Shown piece by piece: positions 1-8,579 of a DNA stretch of 50,692 bases. The DNA comes from Roseomonas aeriglobus. Lineage in GTDB: Bacteria > Pseudomonadota > Alphaproteobacteria > Sphingomonadales > Sphingomonadaceae. The stretch is taken from assembly GCA_016937575.1 (NCBI GenBank), contig JAFHKN010000003.1, forward strand, positions 1 to 50,692. The letters are read 5' to 3'. How positions within the stretch are numbered: position 1 is the first letter of the stretch; each line of letters opens with the position of its first letter. A program made the position numbers and the translations under genes. The notes beneath the pieces were generated by a model. That model searched no databases. It saw only the letters and a list, made by a program, of their open reading frames with translations, and was not told the DNA's origin.

Positions 1-155
1 GGTCTATCCTTTCGTTTGCTGCGCAGCAAGATGACCGCGAAATTTACAAGTTCAAGCGATATAAGAATAAAGACAAATAGCGAGGATAAATAGGATCGAG
101 AACTGGAACGACTGCAGCGGAAGCGAGGATAAATGTGAACATTACCTCGCTGTCG
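1..155. promoter_or_regulatory. Upstream region of the 193-aa repeat-protein gene, with a 13-bp direct repeat
   Basis: On the circle this lies between the restriction endonuclease stop (156) and the start codon of the repeat-protein gene (32551-33132, minus strand), so it is that gene's 5' region. The 13-mer AGCGAGGATAAAT occurs at 79-91 and 122-134, 43 bp apart, with an A/T-rich patch at 40-80 and a CTGCAG at 112-117. The minus strand shows AAAGGA a few bases before the ATG. I infer a promoter with a possible repeated operator; no clear -35/-10 pair is visible. Confidence 0.45.
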
Positions 156-1216
156 CTACGGCCGGCCGCGCAGGCTCTCTCGGGCCTCGCTGAATACCAT
201 CAGCCGCTCAGGCTCCGCCGCGAACCAAGCGTAGCTGCCCCATGCGAGGCTATCGACCGTCTTCTTGAACGGCCCGGCGCTGCGATCGAGATAGGCGGTG
301 ACGAACGCGACGTGCTCGGCCGGGAAACCCGCTTCGGCGACCAGCTCCTCCAGTGCCTCCTTGCGGCGTTGGCTGATCGGACCATCGGTCGCGACCACCT
401 CCACGAACACCAGCAGCGGATGCACCGGGCCAAGATCGACCAGGATCGTATCCGGCAAGTTCTTGTCGGCCTGGATGGCAAGGCCAATCGATCGCGCCAG
501 CGCATCGTCGCGCGCGACCACCTTGTTCCCGCTCTCGCTGAGAAACACCACGGCCGGGGCGGTGAGAAAGGCGGGTGCGAACACCTCCACCACTGCCTTA
601 GTGATCTCGGAACTCGGCCCCGGCTTCATTCGGCGCGTCTCCCCATTGGGGAAGGTGACAAGCACCTGGTCCGCGCTGACGCCCGCGCCCTGGCGCACAA
701 TCGCCAATCGGGCGAGCGCGCCCTTGTTCAACGCTTCGGCCTGCCATGCCGCGATGCGAGCCTGCAGCGCCTCGCCAGTGAGGCAGGATCGAACAATGCG
801 GCAAAGCTCGCCTTCAGAGCGTAGCGCGGCTTGCTCGATGTGGTGGGAAGGTCCGTGCGCTCAATCACGGCACCGATTGCCACCAGCCCCTCGCGCAAGG
901 TTTCGTCGCGGATCGGCTCACGGGTGTTGTCTTGATACCAGCGCCGGCCCTCTGTCTGGCTGCCAGTACGTAAGACCCCTGTCGCATAGGCGGTGCGGCT
1001 CGCATCATCGACAAGGCCGCCTGCTCGTCGGTCATGCGATAGACGTGCTTGGGACCAAGCATCGTCCCGCTGCCCTCGATCGCGTCGATATAGAGCGCGA
1101 CGAACACCGTGCTCGCGGCCAGCATCCGGGTAAGATAGGCGCGGTTGGGCGGCGCCATCGGGGAAGATCTCCTGCAGGCGGGCGTGAACCTCATCGCGGG
1201 TCAGCATCGGCATCAT
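156..1216 (-). pseudogene. BsuBI/PstI-type restriction endonuclease, first copy, broken by sequence errors
   Basis: Same gene as 33288-34349, but with one base missing near 782, one missing near 1015 and one extra near 1150, so no single frame spans it. The C-terminal frame (156-731) still carries the DLGP...EVVATDGP signature. Because the other copy of the same circle is open, I treat these as contig-end errors and not real mutations. Its ATG (1214-1216) overlaps the methyltransferase stop as ATGA. Confidence 0.85.
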
Positions 1217-2997
1217 GGCGCAACCTGCCCATAAAGCCGCGCGAGTTCGTCCTCGATCTCGGCACTGCAGGCTCCCCGGCCAACCAGGGCCTCCACCTGT
1301 CTCATCGCCGCAGGAGAGGGCAGGGGCAGCGCCTCCATCTCAAACGCCGACACGGCAACGCTACCGTTGATGCAGCGGAAGAGCTGGTCAACGATCCGGC
1401 TGTTCAGCACCGCCGCAACCGTCGCTGGCGATACGGCGGGACGTGCGACCGGGCGGACCATGTTCAGATGGTTCTCGACCACCACACCGCCGTGCTGGGC
1501 AATGAAGTCAGCCGGCAACTCGGCCGCGATCAGCCGACGTGCCTGCTCCTTGGCGGTGGTGCGCTGAACGAGGACGCACGCCTCCTCGACCAACAGCCAG
1601 ACGTCGCCACGCTCGATCTTGAAATAGGGCGCGTGATTGCGCTTCTCGGCTCGGAACGCGAACCGGCCGTCTGCAGACACGGCTTCGGCCCATATGAGCG
1701 GATGCACGCCGCGGGCAGAGCGCTGCCGCATCTGGTCCTTATAGCGGTTCCACACCAAGGGACCGGTGGACACGCTGTAGCCCCAATCGGCAAGCCGCGC
1801 CGGCATAGTCTCGGCCTTGGCTATCAGCGCGCTGTGGCACGGCTCACGCGGTGCAAGCCAAGGCTGCGATGCGGGGGAGGGGAGGGCGATCGTGCCGTTG
1901 CGGATGAGGCGTGCCTCGCGTTCGCTCGTAACCTCGACATAATGGACCTGGGCGCGGCCGGGCTTGGCGCCGCGCCGATAGGCGGCCAGCAACGTCTCCT
2001 GCAGGACGTCCTCGAATACACCACGACGCGCATGAACGAAGTCGATCGCCGCCGGGGGCGCCTCCTTCGCCATCAGCTCACGCAGCGCGGAATAATAATG
2101 GCCGGACAGGAAACTGGTGGGGGTGAGATAGGCGATGGTGCCGCCCTTCTTGGTCCAGCGCACGGCAATGTCGGTGAAGACGCCATAGAGGTTCGCGTGA
2201 CCGTAAAGGCCGCGCGCGAAGCGCTGGCGCTGCGCTGGGGTGAGGGTGACACGACCATAAGGCGGATTACCAATCACCAGGTCGAAGCGGGCGGTGGGCG
2301 CTTCCTCCAGCGTGTCGGCAACGCGCACGACAGTCGGCGCGGCACGTCCTGCAGCCGCGGTCACGTCCGCCAGCAGCAGCTCTATCGCGTTTTGCCCGAA
2401 GCCCGCGGCATAGGGGTCCAGCTCCAGCCCGACCAGGCGCGTGCCGATCTGTCGAAGCACGAACGCCGGCTCGGCTTCGGGAAGCGCGGCAATCATCCGT
2501 TCGGCTGCAGGCAACAGGAACGCGCCCCCGCCACTCGCCGGGTCCAGCACGCGAGCGCGGGTCCAGTCGATCCCCTGTTCCTCGGCCATGTCGAGCAATC
2601 GGTTCGCCAGCGCCGGCGGGGTGTAGAACGCCCCCAATGCCCCACGCTCCCGAGTAGCGAGCAAAGTCGTGTAGAGCCCGGTCAGGAAATAGACGGCCTC
2701 CGCGATCGGCAACGGTGCGGCCTCACGTCCCACGGCCAGCGCCAGCCCGGTGACGGCGCGATCAAGCCGACCGTAGGGCTTGGCGAAGGGCGGGCTGAGG
2801 CTCGCCTGAGGCCGCGCCTCGGCGCGATACGTCTCGATAGCGACGCGGGTGAACAGCGCCGCCATGTCGCGACGCTTCGGCTCGGGCAGCGTCTCAGCCC
2901 ATGCTCGCGCAAGCTGGCGCGCGCGCGCAAGCTCGTAGCGTTGCGCCTCAAGGTCTGCGGGTTGGACAAGCGGGTGGGTAGATGCTGCGGAAATCAT
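1213..2997 (-). CDS. Type II adenine-N6 DNA methyltransferase, BsuBI/PstI type
   Basis: Modification enzyme of the plasmid's type II restriction-modification system; by family it methylates adenine, and the known BsuBI and PstI members act on CTGCAG. Numbering from a TTG six bases upstream, the N-terminal helical region is followed by GAFYTPP (about 124), the S-adenosylmethionine-binding motif DPASGGGAF (about 154-162) and the catalytic NPPY (246-249); the remainder is the target-recognition region. About 594 aa, normal for the family. I place the start at the ATG at 2997 because it overlaps the upstream stop as ATGA, as in the neighbouring gene junctions; the TTG at 3003 is the alternative. 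The endonuclease follows with another ATGA overlap, so both are probably translated from one message. Sequence specificity is inferred from family only. Confidence 0.9.
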   Translation of the reverse strand: MISAASTHPLVQPADLEAQRYELARARQLARAWAETLPEPKRRDMAALFTRVAIETYRAEARPQASLSPPFAKPYGRLDRAVTGLALAVGREAAPLPIAEAVYFLTGLYTTLLATRERGALGAFYTPPALANRLLDMAEEQGIDWTRARVLDPASGGGAFLLPAAERMIAALPEAEPAFVLRQIGTRLVGLELDPYAAGFGQNAIELLLADVTAAAGRAAPTVVRVADTLEEAPTARFDLVIGNPPYGRVTLTPAQRQRFARGLYGHANLYGVFTDIAVRWTKKGGTIAYLTPTSFLSGHYYSALRELMAKEAPPAAIDFVHARRGVFEDVLQETLLAAYRRGAKPGRAQVHYVEVTSEREARLIRNGTIALPSPASQPWLAPREPCHSALIAKAETMPARLADWGYSVSTGPLVWNRYKDQMRQRSARGVHPLIWAEAVSADGRFAFRAEKRNHAPYFKIERGDVWLLVEEACVLVQRTTAKEQARRLIAAELPADFIAQHGGVVVENHLNMVRPVARPAVSPATVAAVLNSRIVDQLFRCINGSVAVSAFEMEALPLPSPAAMRQVEALVGRGACSAEIEDELARLYGQVAP

Positions 2998-4067
2998 GGC
3001 CAAAGCTCATTGACGCGATCGATAGGGGGAGTGCCAATGGCCTCGGGTGCTAGAAGGGTGAACGTCTCTCCGTCACATTCAATCGTTGATCCTCGAACTG
3101 TGTACGTCTCCTCAAGCTCCGAGTTTGCCCATTCGCAGAGGCTGGGAAGCCAATCGGGTTTCAGGTTTTGAAGCGCTCCACGGTGTATCTCCGCCGCATC
3201 ATTGAGATACTGCCTGCCCCGCCGCAGGTGGGCAAACGCCTTCGCCAGACTTACGGCATCGGACTTGTTTTCGAAGATGGCTACAGCGCAGCCGACCTCC
3301 GTGATTGCTCCATTGAGCGGGTGCGTCGGAGTTTGCCCAAGAAACATGCCCGGGTAGGGGATGCGAGCGACGACGATGACCTCTGTCTCAACATAGGTCT
3401 CTTCCCGGCCTTGGCGGTTCACACGCTTTCGCTTGCGACGGCGTTCTCGCTCTAGCCGCCCCTCACTCCTTTTGGCTTCCCCGGCCAGGACACCAAAAAG
3501 CTCTTGGGCGCGAAAGGCCGGCATCCATTTCGCGAGAAGATTGGTCCTCTGGTGCCATTCCCGGACCAGCGGCATGATCTGCTCTATCGCATCACAAGCT
3601 GGCTTCACGCGAGCTAGGTAATGAGCATGTTGAACCCGCCGGTCATAGTCGGCGACGGCCGCGTGCCATGCTCCGTCACCAAAATGCTTCTCGCCGCAAT
3701 TCAGTCCGATGCGAGCCTGCTCACCGCCTTCGATCTCCACTCGAAACCCGCGATTATGGAGCTGGTGCTGCTTGCACGCTGCACACCGAACCTTGGTGTT
3801 GGTGGTGTCCCGTGTGTCGTACCCAGAGATAACGCGAACGATCTTCGCACCAGTGGGCAGCGGGAAGACGAGCCCATGGTCGCTATCGACGGAGTCCGTC
3901 AGTCCTGCTGCGGCGAGCACCTGCCATCGGATTTCCTCTTCGGCCTGTACGGCCGTTTCCAGAAGCTCGGTTGATGACGCCATGTCGCTCATAGGAACAA
4001 CAGTAGAACGATTGTGCTCGGCTGAGAACTGCCGGTCTTCGTCGTGGGGTCGAAGACCAGCGATCAC
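2994..4067 (-). CDS. Unknown protein with a CxxC...C zinc-ribbon-like motif, in the R-M operon
   Basis: 357 aa, function not recognised. Residues about 93-130 contain CAAC followed about 26 residues later by LNCGEKHFG, a spacing that suggests a small metal-binding ribbon. A central stretch near residues 205-225 is very basic (RRRKRKR) and could contact nucleic acid. No helix-turn-helix or nuclease motif is evident, so I do not call it a control protein. It starts with GTG overlapping the recombinase stop as GTGA (4064-4067) and its own stop overlaps the methyltransferase ATG. An internal ATG at 3992 is possible but lacks a clear ribosome-binding site. The context suggests a role tied to restriction-modification or to the recombinase; this is inference only. 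Confidence 0.7.
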   Translation of the reverse strand: MIAGLRPHDEDRQFSAEHNRSTVVPMSDMASSTELLETAVQAEEEIRWQVLAAAGLTDSVDSDHGLVFPLPTGAKIVRVISGYDTRDTTNTKVRCAACKQHQLHNRGFRVEIEGGEQARIGLNCGEKHFGDGAWHAAVADYDRRVQHAHYLARVKPACDAIEQIMPLVREWHQRTNLLAKWMPAFRAQELFGVLAGEAKRSEGRLERERRRKRKRVNRQGREETYVETEVIVVARIPYPGMFLGQTPTHPLNGAITEVGCAVAIFENKSDAVSLAKAFAHLRRGRQYLNDAAEIHRGALQNLKPDWLPSLCEWANSELEETYTVRGSTIECDGETFTLLAPEAIGTPPIDRVNELWP

Positions 4068-4642
4068 GCGATTGCGCCAATCCGCGCCCGGTGCGCGCGC
4101 AACACGCGCTGCACGGTCGATCGCGACACGCGAAACAAGCTGGCGAGCTGGGCAGGGGAGCCTTGGCCGGATTCTGCCTTGGCGATGATCTCGGCGCGCT
4201 GAGGTCCGGTAAGGCTCGGCCGTCGTCCAAGGTGCCGCCCCGCCTTACGCGCGTGCGCCAGTCCGTTCATGGTCCGCTCGCGGATCATGGCGCGCTCAAA
4301 CTCGGCGAACGCGCCCAGCATCTGCGTCATCAATCGGCCCGGCGCGGTGGTGGTGTCGATCGCCTCCGTCACCGATCGGAATCCCGCGCCTGCGACGGTG
4401 ATCGCCTCAAGGGTGAACAGTAGATCGCGAAGCGAGCGCGACAGCCGGTCGAGCTTCCACACCACGAACACGTCGCCGGCCTTCAACGCGCCGATCGCGC
4501 GCGCCAGCTCGGGACGGTCAGCTCGGCCGCCCGATGCCTCCTCCTGGTAGATGGGATCGCACCCGGCATCGCGGAGCGCGCGAAGCTGCGGGTCTATGTC
4601 CTGGGAGTCGCCTCGGGACACGCGGGCATAGCCGATTTCCAT
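4064..4642 (-). CDS. Serine recombinase (resolvase/invertase family)
   Basis: 192 aa. The N-terminal catalytic domain begins with GYARVSRGD (nucleophile Ser9) and contains WKLDRLSRSLRDL and the EFERAMIRERT helix; a C-terminal helix-turn-helix (SRSTVQRVLR, about 172-181) gives small-serine-recombinase architecture. It cuts and rejoins DNA at a nearby res-like site. It heads the overlapping operon with the Cys-motif protein, methyltransferase and endonuclease. Its start codon is only about 22 bp from the left end of the transposition module at 4664, so its own upstream res site has probably been interrupted or displaced. It is distinct from the resolvase at 7195-7788, with only family-level resemblance. 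Confidence 0.9.
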   Translation of the reverse strand: MEIGYARVSRGDSQDIDPQLRALRDAGCDPIYQEEASGGRADRPELARAIGALKAGDVFVVWKLDRLSRSLRDLLFTLEAITVAGAGFRSVTEAIDTTTAPGRLMTQMLGAFAEFERAMIRERTMNGLAHARKAGRHLGRRPSLTGPQRAEIIAKAESGQGSPAQLASLFRVSRSTVQRVLRAHRARIGAIA

Positions 4643-4663
4643 GCCTTCATTCTGGCACGGGGT

Positions 4664-4721
4664 TGTGACACCTGCAAACCCTTGGAAAAGCTGTGTGGCT
4701 TTCAGCGGTAAATGTCACGAA
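4664..4721. repeat. Left inverted repeat of the transposition module
   Basis: The inner block 4689-4721 matches the reverse complement of 8560-8592 at 31 of 33 positions (shared core GCTTTCAGCGGTAAATGTCA). The outer block TGTGACACC at 4664-4672 matches TCTGACACC read inward from 8614. Together they give a 55-58 bp imperfect terminal repeat, as in Tn552/Tn5053-like elements that carry multiple transposase-binding sites at each end. Confidence 0.8.
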
Positions 4722-4729
4722 TGTCAGCA

Positions 4730-5560
4730 CTAGGTGACGCCGATGACGAGGGTGCTGCGGGCGGCTTCCACGACATCCTCGCTGATGGTTGCGAGGCCGT
4801 TGATCTTCAGCACGCGCTCGATCTGCACGAACAGGCGGTGCAGTAGCCGGAAATTGCCACCTGTGATCCGAACGATGGCCGCGACCGCTTGCGCGTCGGT
4901 GAAATCGGCGTCGTCGAGGGCAAGGCCGAGGTCGCGCCAGCGGCGGGTCAGCACGAAGGTCAGCTCCGCATCCTGCAACGGCCGATATTGGTGGGCGAAG
5001 CCGACCCGGCTGAAGAGCTGGGGATAGCGCGCCATGCGCTTTTCGATACCGGGCATCCCGATCAGGATGAGCCCGATCCCCTGCCGATCGAACACGTCAC
5101 GCATGTATTCCAGCGCCGTCGTCGACAGGCGCTCGGCTTCATCGACGATCACCATTTCGACGTAGCGGGTATGACGACTGACATAACGGACCTGTCCGAC
5201 TTTCTGAGGCCGGACGTGTTCGTCGATGCAATGGTCCACTCGGTCGAGCAGCCGGGGCAGATCCTGCCGCAGTTCGCGCAACGTGCTGCCGACCGAAGGT
5301 GTGTAGAAAACCGCACGTGCCTGAGCGAGGTGGGCATAGATTTCCAGGTCGGATGGATCGCGTGGTCCCCAAACGGTGAGCAGGGGCGCAGCCTTGTGCC
5401 ATCGGGCATACCGGCAGGCCGAGAGCGTTTTGCCGACGCCCGCTGGGCCATGACACAGGCCGATGTAGCGATGCTTCCGAACGGCGTCGGCGAACTCGAT
5501 GAAGCGGCGGTGCTCTTGGGTCGAGATGAAGCTGGTCGCGCGCGTACTGCCGGCGGTCAT
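4730..5560 (-). CDS. tniB: AAA+ transposition ATPase (TniB/IstB-like)
   Basis: 276 aa. Walker A GPAGVGKT at 38-45 and Walker B VIVDEAER at 137-144, followed by a C-terminal helical region. By family it binds ATP and DNA, selects or marks targets and activates its partner transposase. Its ATG overlaps the transposase stop as TGATG, so the two are translationally coupled. The gene ends just inside the left inverted repeat. No TniQ homologue accompanies it, so the set is closer to Tn552 (transposase, ATPase, resolvase) than to Tn5053. A general IstB-type helper is the alternative name; function in transposition is well supported by context. Confidence 0.87.
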   Translation of the reverse strand: MTAGSTRATSFISTQEHRRFIEFADAVRKHRYIGLCHGPAGVGKTLSACRYARWHKAAPLLTVWGPRDPSDLEIYAHLAQARAVFYTPSVGSTLRELRQDLPRLLDRVDHCIDEHVRPQKVGQVRYVSRHTRYVEMVIVDEAERLSTTALEYMRDVFDRQGIGLILIGMPGIEKRMARYPQLFSRVGFAHQYRPLQDAELTFVLTRRWRDLGLALDDADFTDAQAVAAIVRITGGNFRLLHRLFVQIERVLKINGLATISEDVVEAARSTLVIGVT

Positions 5561-7047
5561 CAGTCGCCCTCATAATAGGTGCGTAGCTTCGGCCGGCTTG
5601 GTGGCGGCGCCGGAGTCGCTGCGGAGACCGGCGCCAATTCAGGCAATCGCGCCGGTTTCGCGATCGGAGCCGGAGTGCGCAGGATCGCTGGAAGATAGTC
5701 TATAACGCTCGATTGCTTCTCCCTGATCTCCTGCCGCAGGCGACGCCGATGCGCGATCCGCGCCGCCTGGATGTCCTTTAGGGTGACACTGTTCGCGGCA
5801 TGATCCGCATCGATCGCCCGGCACAGGAACACGTTGCGATGGAACACGCGGACTTCGCCCATGTCGCGGGGGTCGTAGCGGATCGTCACCGGCTCGCCGA
5901 CGTAGGCTGCCAGCGTCGGATCGAAGTAGCGCAATCCCTCGAAGCGGATGCCGTCGCGGTGAACGGTGCGGGGCTTGGCGACCATGACCAGCAGCATGTC
6001 CAGTTCGGCAAGCGTCTCCGGCATCCGGGGCAACCAGCCATCGCCCCGCCATGCGGCTATCGGTGCCGCCCCGATCGAACGGTGGGGACGCGCATTATAG
6101 GTCGAGATGATCCAGGCGCCGATCGCCGCGTCCAGTTCGGCCAGTGAAAGGGCCGGTGGGGATACCGTCTTGCCGGCGCGCAGGTTGCCGGGGAGTTCGG
6201 CCAGCAGTTCGGTGTTGATGGTCCGGAACAGCCGCTCGATCTTGCCACGCCCCTGCGGACGGGCGACGGCTGAGTAGATCAGCCTGATACGCAGATCGGC
6301 CGCGGCCTGTTCGAGGTGGAGGCTGGTGAAGTCCGATCCGTGATCGACGTGCAGCACATCGGGAATGCCGCACACCGGCCATGCCGGATCGGCCTTGCGC
6401 CAGATGGCCTGGCGCAGCGCGAGCGACGTATTGAGCGCGGATGGCGCGCCGAGAAACACCATGTAGCCTGCGATCACGCGGGAATGATCGTCCACCACCG
6501 TCGTCAGCCACGGCCGTGTCGGCCTGCCACGAGCATCGAGGATGAGGATGTCGAGTTCGGTGTGGTCGGCCTGCCAGATCGCGTTCGGGCGATCGGCGCG
6601 ATGACGATGGACCATCTCGTATTTGTCGCGGAAAGCGGCAGCGCCCTCATGCGCGAGCGTCAGCATCGCAGGATCGATCCGGCGCACGATATCGCGAACG
6701 CTGCCGTAGGACGGCGTGTGCCATCCATATTCGCTAGCGACATGCACAACGCGACGATGGATGGTTGCGATCGAGGCCGGCGGCTTCGTCAGCGCCATGC
6801 CCTGGATCAGTTGGACCAGACCCTCCGGGAACGTCCGTGTGCCAGCTTCCGGACGAAGCGGCCGCGCGAGGCCCATTGGACCGTTGGCGGTATAGCGAGC
6901 GAGCCATCGCTGGACGGTGCGCAGCGAAACACCGGCATCGGCCGCGACTTTGGCCAGCGACGCGCCACCATGCAGATGGGCGCGAAGTGCCGCCATTCGC
7001 CGCGCCACCTCCGCGCCTCCTGTCTCCGATCTTCGACCATCCGCCAT
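5560..7047 (-). CDS. tniA: DD35E transposase with Mu-type C-terminal domain (TniA-like)
   Basis: 495 aa from the chosen ATG at 7047, which has AGGGGG a few bases upstream; the frame stays open to 7353, but that part overlaps the divergent resolvase and reads as non-coding. An N-terminal helix-turn-helix (about 30-50) is followed by an rve integrase core with D161 (ADHTELD), D235 (HVDHGSDF) and E271 (GKIERLF), giving DD35E spacing, and then a beta-rich Mu-transposase-like C-terminus (about 390-440). It performs strand transfer together with the ATPase encoded next. The length fits Tn552 p480 and TniA-type proteins. The gene lies inside the inverted repeats. Confidence 0.9.
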   Translation of the reverse strand: MADGRRSETGGAEVARRMAALRAHLHGGASLAKVAADAGVSLRTVQRWLARYTANGPMGLARPLRPEAGTRTFPEGLVQLIQGMALTKPPASIATIHRRVVHVASEYGWHTPSYGSVRDIVRRIDPAMLTLAHEGAAAFRDKYEMVHRHRADRPNAIWQADHTELDILILDARGRPTRPWLTTVVDDHSRVIAGYMVFLGAPSALNTSLALRQAIWRKADPAWPVCGIPDVLHVDHGSDFTSLHLEQAAADLRIRLIYSAVARPQGRGKIERLFRTINTELLAELPGNLRAGKTVSPPALSLAELDAAIGAWIISTYNARPHRSIGAAPIAAWRGDGWLPRMPETLAELDMLLVMVAKPRTVHRDGIRFEGLRYFDPTLAAYVGEPVTIRYDPRDMGEVRVFHRNVFLCRAIDADHAANSVTLKDIQAARIAHRRRLRQEIREKQSSVIDYLPAILRTPAPIAKPARLPELAPVSAATPAPPPSRPKLRTYYEGD

Positions 7048-7194
7048 GGTGATCGCCCCCTGTCCGATAGAGGATCGTTCAGCGGACTCGGCCGGTCGAT
7101 CTCCAACAGCACGGAAAGCGGCCGAAAGCCGAGTCTCACATAGATGGTACCATATGTTTTGCGGTGATGGGGCCTTATACGTTACACTCCGGCT
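7048..7194. promoter_or_regulatory. Divergent transposase/resolvase promoter and candidate res site
   Basis: The 147-bp gap between two divergent starts is where Tn552/Tn3-type elements keep res. It contains an imperfect 20-bp dyad at about 7138-7157 centred on ATGGTACCAT. The resolvase start (7195) has no Shine-Dalgarno sequence but has TTATAC about 14 bp upstream, so its message may be leaderless or nearly so. The res assignment is inference from position and symmetry. Confidence 0.45.
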
Positions 7195-7788
7195 ATGACG
7201 CACACGCTGATCGGCTATGCCCGCTGCTCGACCGACAAACAGGACCTTGCCGCCCAGCATGACGCGCTGCTCAAGCTCGGGGTGGCGGCCGATCGCATCT
7301 ACACCGACAAGGGGCTCACCGGCACGAACCGGGATCGCCCCGGCCTCGACCAAGCACTAGCCGCAGTACGAAGCGGCGACACGCTGGTAGTGCCCAAGCT
7401 TGACCGGCTCGCGCGATCAGTTCCGGACGCGCGCGCGATCGGGGACGGCCTTGCTGCCCGTGGGGTGAAGCTACAGCTTGGTGCCAGCGTCCACGATCCG
7501 GCTGACCCGATGGGTAAGCTGTTCTTCAACATCCTTGCCACCTTTGCCGAGTTCGAGGCGGACCTCATCAAGCTCCGCACCCGCGAGGGCATGGCGGTCG
7601 CCCGCGCTAAGGGGAAGCTGCGTGGGAAGAAGCCCAAGCTGTCCGATCGGCAGCAGAAGGAGCTTCGTCGCATGTACGATACCGACGACTACTCGATCAG
7701 CGACCTCGCCGAGCTGTTCTCGATTTCCCGGCCGACCGTTTATCGAACGCTCGGCAGGCATGCTGCCACAGCGGCGGCAGCGGCATGA
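7195..7788 (+). CDS. Serine resolvase of the transposition module
   Basis: 197 aa. Catalytic domain with IGYARCSTDKQDL (nucleophile Ser12), PKLDRLARS and the EFEADLIKLRTREG helix; a C-terminal helix-turn-helix (SISRPTVYRTL, about 174-184) and an alanine-rich tail. It would resolve cointegrates at a res site in the 147-bp divergent region upstream. Its arrangement, divergent from transposase plus ATPase, matches the BinR/TniR position in Tn552 and Tn5053 families. Its stop overlaps the start of the membrane passenger (ATGA, 7785-7788). Confidence 0.92.
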   Translation: MTHTLIGYARCSTDKQDLAAQHDALLKLGVAADRIYTDKGLTGTNRDRPGLDQALAAVRSGDTLVVPKLDRLARSVPDARAIGDGLAARGVKLQLGASVHDPADPMGKLFFNILATFAEFEADLIKLRTREGMAVARAKGKLRGKKPKLSDRQQKELRRMYDTDDYSISDLAELFSISRPTVYRTLGRHAATAAAAA

Positions 7789-8579
7789 ATCTCACCGAAC
7801 AACAAGATGCGAGTAGTGCTCGCCGCTTCGACTTCATCCTTCGCCAAGGGCTGTGGCTGGTTTCACTTCTAGCATCCATCACGCTGCCCGTTGTTTACTT
7901 TTCACGTCCGTTTGCGCCGGTTACACCCGGCCTCACCAGTATTCTCGGTTGGGGTAGCCTCTTAGGCGTGATAGCTGGCTTGGGGTCTGCGGCTTTTTAT
8001 GTTCCTCTGATGCGGCGTCAGTCTACCATTGGCCGCATCGGTTATTGGCTTACCTCGGCCATGATGGGTGCTTTCGCCGGTTGGGCAGCACTGGGTCTGC
8101 TGAATGACCGTGGTGGCACCCCTCTCGGAGATGTCGAACTGCCGATCGCCCGCGTCGAGCAGGCAGGTGATCAGTTCAGCATTTATACTATGCTACCTTC
8201 CTCACCCTCAAATATTATGCGGATATCATCGACCGAAATCATTGGCCTTCCTGTTGCCGGCCAATGCCTGTTCGGCAGATTGCGACGTGGTCTGTTCGCG
8301 GCTTCCTGGCTGTCGCGCCTTTCGGTTACGTCATGTTCGGCAAAGCGAGGTGAAGCAGGAACGAACGTGCTGATGCCGATAAATCGATGGATGGACTGGC
8401 GCTGGCACAAACCACGATCCTTCAGGCTGGACGGATCTCACCAAGCCTATGATGAGGCCCTTCCTCAGAGCGCAACGTGCCGGACCGAGCGGGAAAGCTG
8501 GCTTTATCAGTGCTTCCCCAAAGGAGCAGGCCGCAGGAGGCGACAATCAGTGATGTCACTTCGTGACATTTACCGCTGA
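7785..8579 (+). CDS. Small membrane protein of unknown function, C-terminal half suspect
   Basis: 264 aa as read. The first 110 residues contain three hydrophobic segments (about 24-42, 50-72 and 85-103) and look like a real inner-membrane protein. From about residue 165 the sequence becomes Arg/Ser/Cys-rich and ends inside the right inverted repeat, which is not typical of a coding end. Another frame at 8263-8350 encodes a plausible membrane-like tail (RGFLAVAPFGYVMFGKAR then stop), so the gene may be frameshifted near 8230-8290. Both copies of the circle agree there, so this is either a real mutation or a shared consensus error. The start overlaps the resolvase stop. Function not recognised. 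Confidence 0.5.
   Translation: MNLTEQQDASSARRFDFILRQGLWLVSLLASITLPVVYFSRPFAPVTPGLTSILGWGSLLGVIAGLGSAAFYVPLMRRQSTIGRIGYWLTSAMMGAFAGWAALGLLNDRGGTPLGDVELPIARVEQAGDQFSIYTMLPSSPSNIMRISSTEIIGLPVAGQCLFGRLRRGLFAASWLSRLSVTSCSAKRGEAGTNVLMPINRWMDWRWHKPRSFRLDGSHQAYDEALPQSATCRTERESWLYQCFPKGAGRRRRQSVMSLRDIYR

Noticed and set aside
298..3171. Very long open frame on the plus strand antisense to the restriction-modification genes
   Set aside because: GC-rich antisense frame: Arg/His/Gly-rich, no domain, and it exists in one piece only because of the sequence errors in the first copy.
2994..4067. Calling the 357-aa protein an R-M control (C) protein or specificity subunit
   Set aside because: C proteins are about 80-100 aa helix-turn-helix proteins, and PstI-type systems need no specificity subunit; no matching domain is visible.
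7048..7353. Longer N-terminus for the transposase
   Set aside because: It would run through the divergent promoter and into the resolvase gene. The ATG at 7047 has a good ribosome-binding site and leaves a complete helix-turn-helix.
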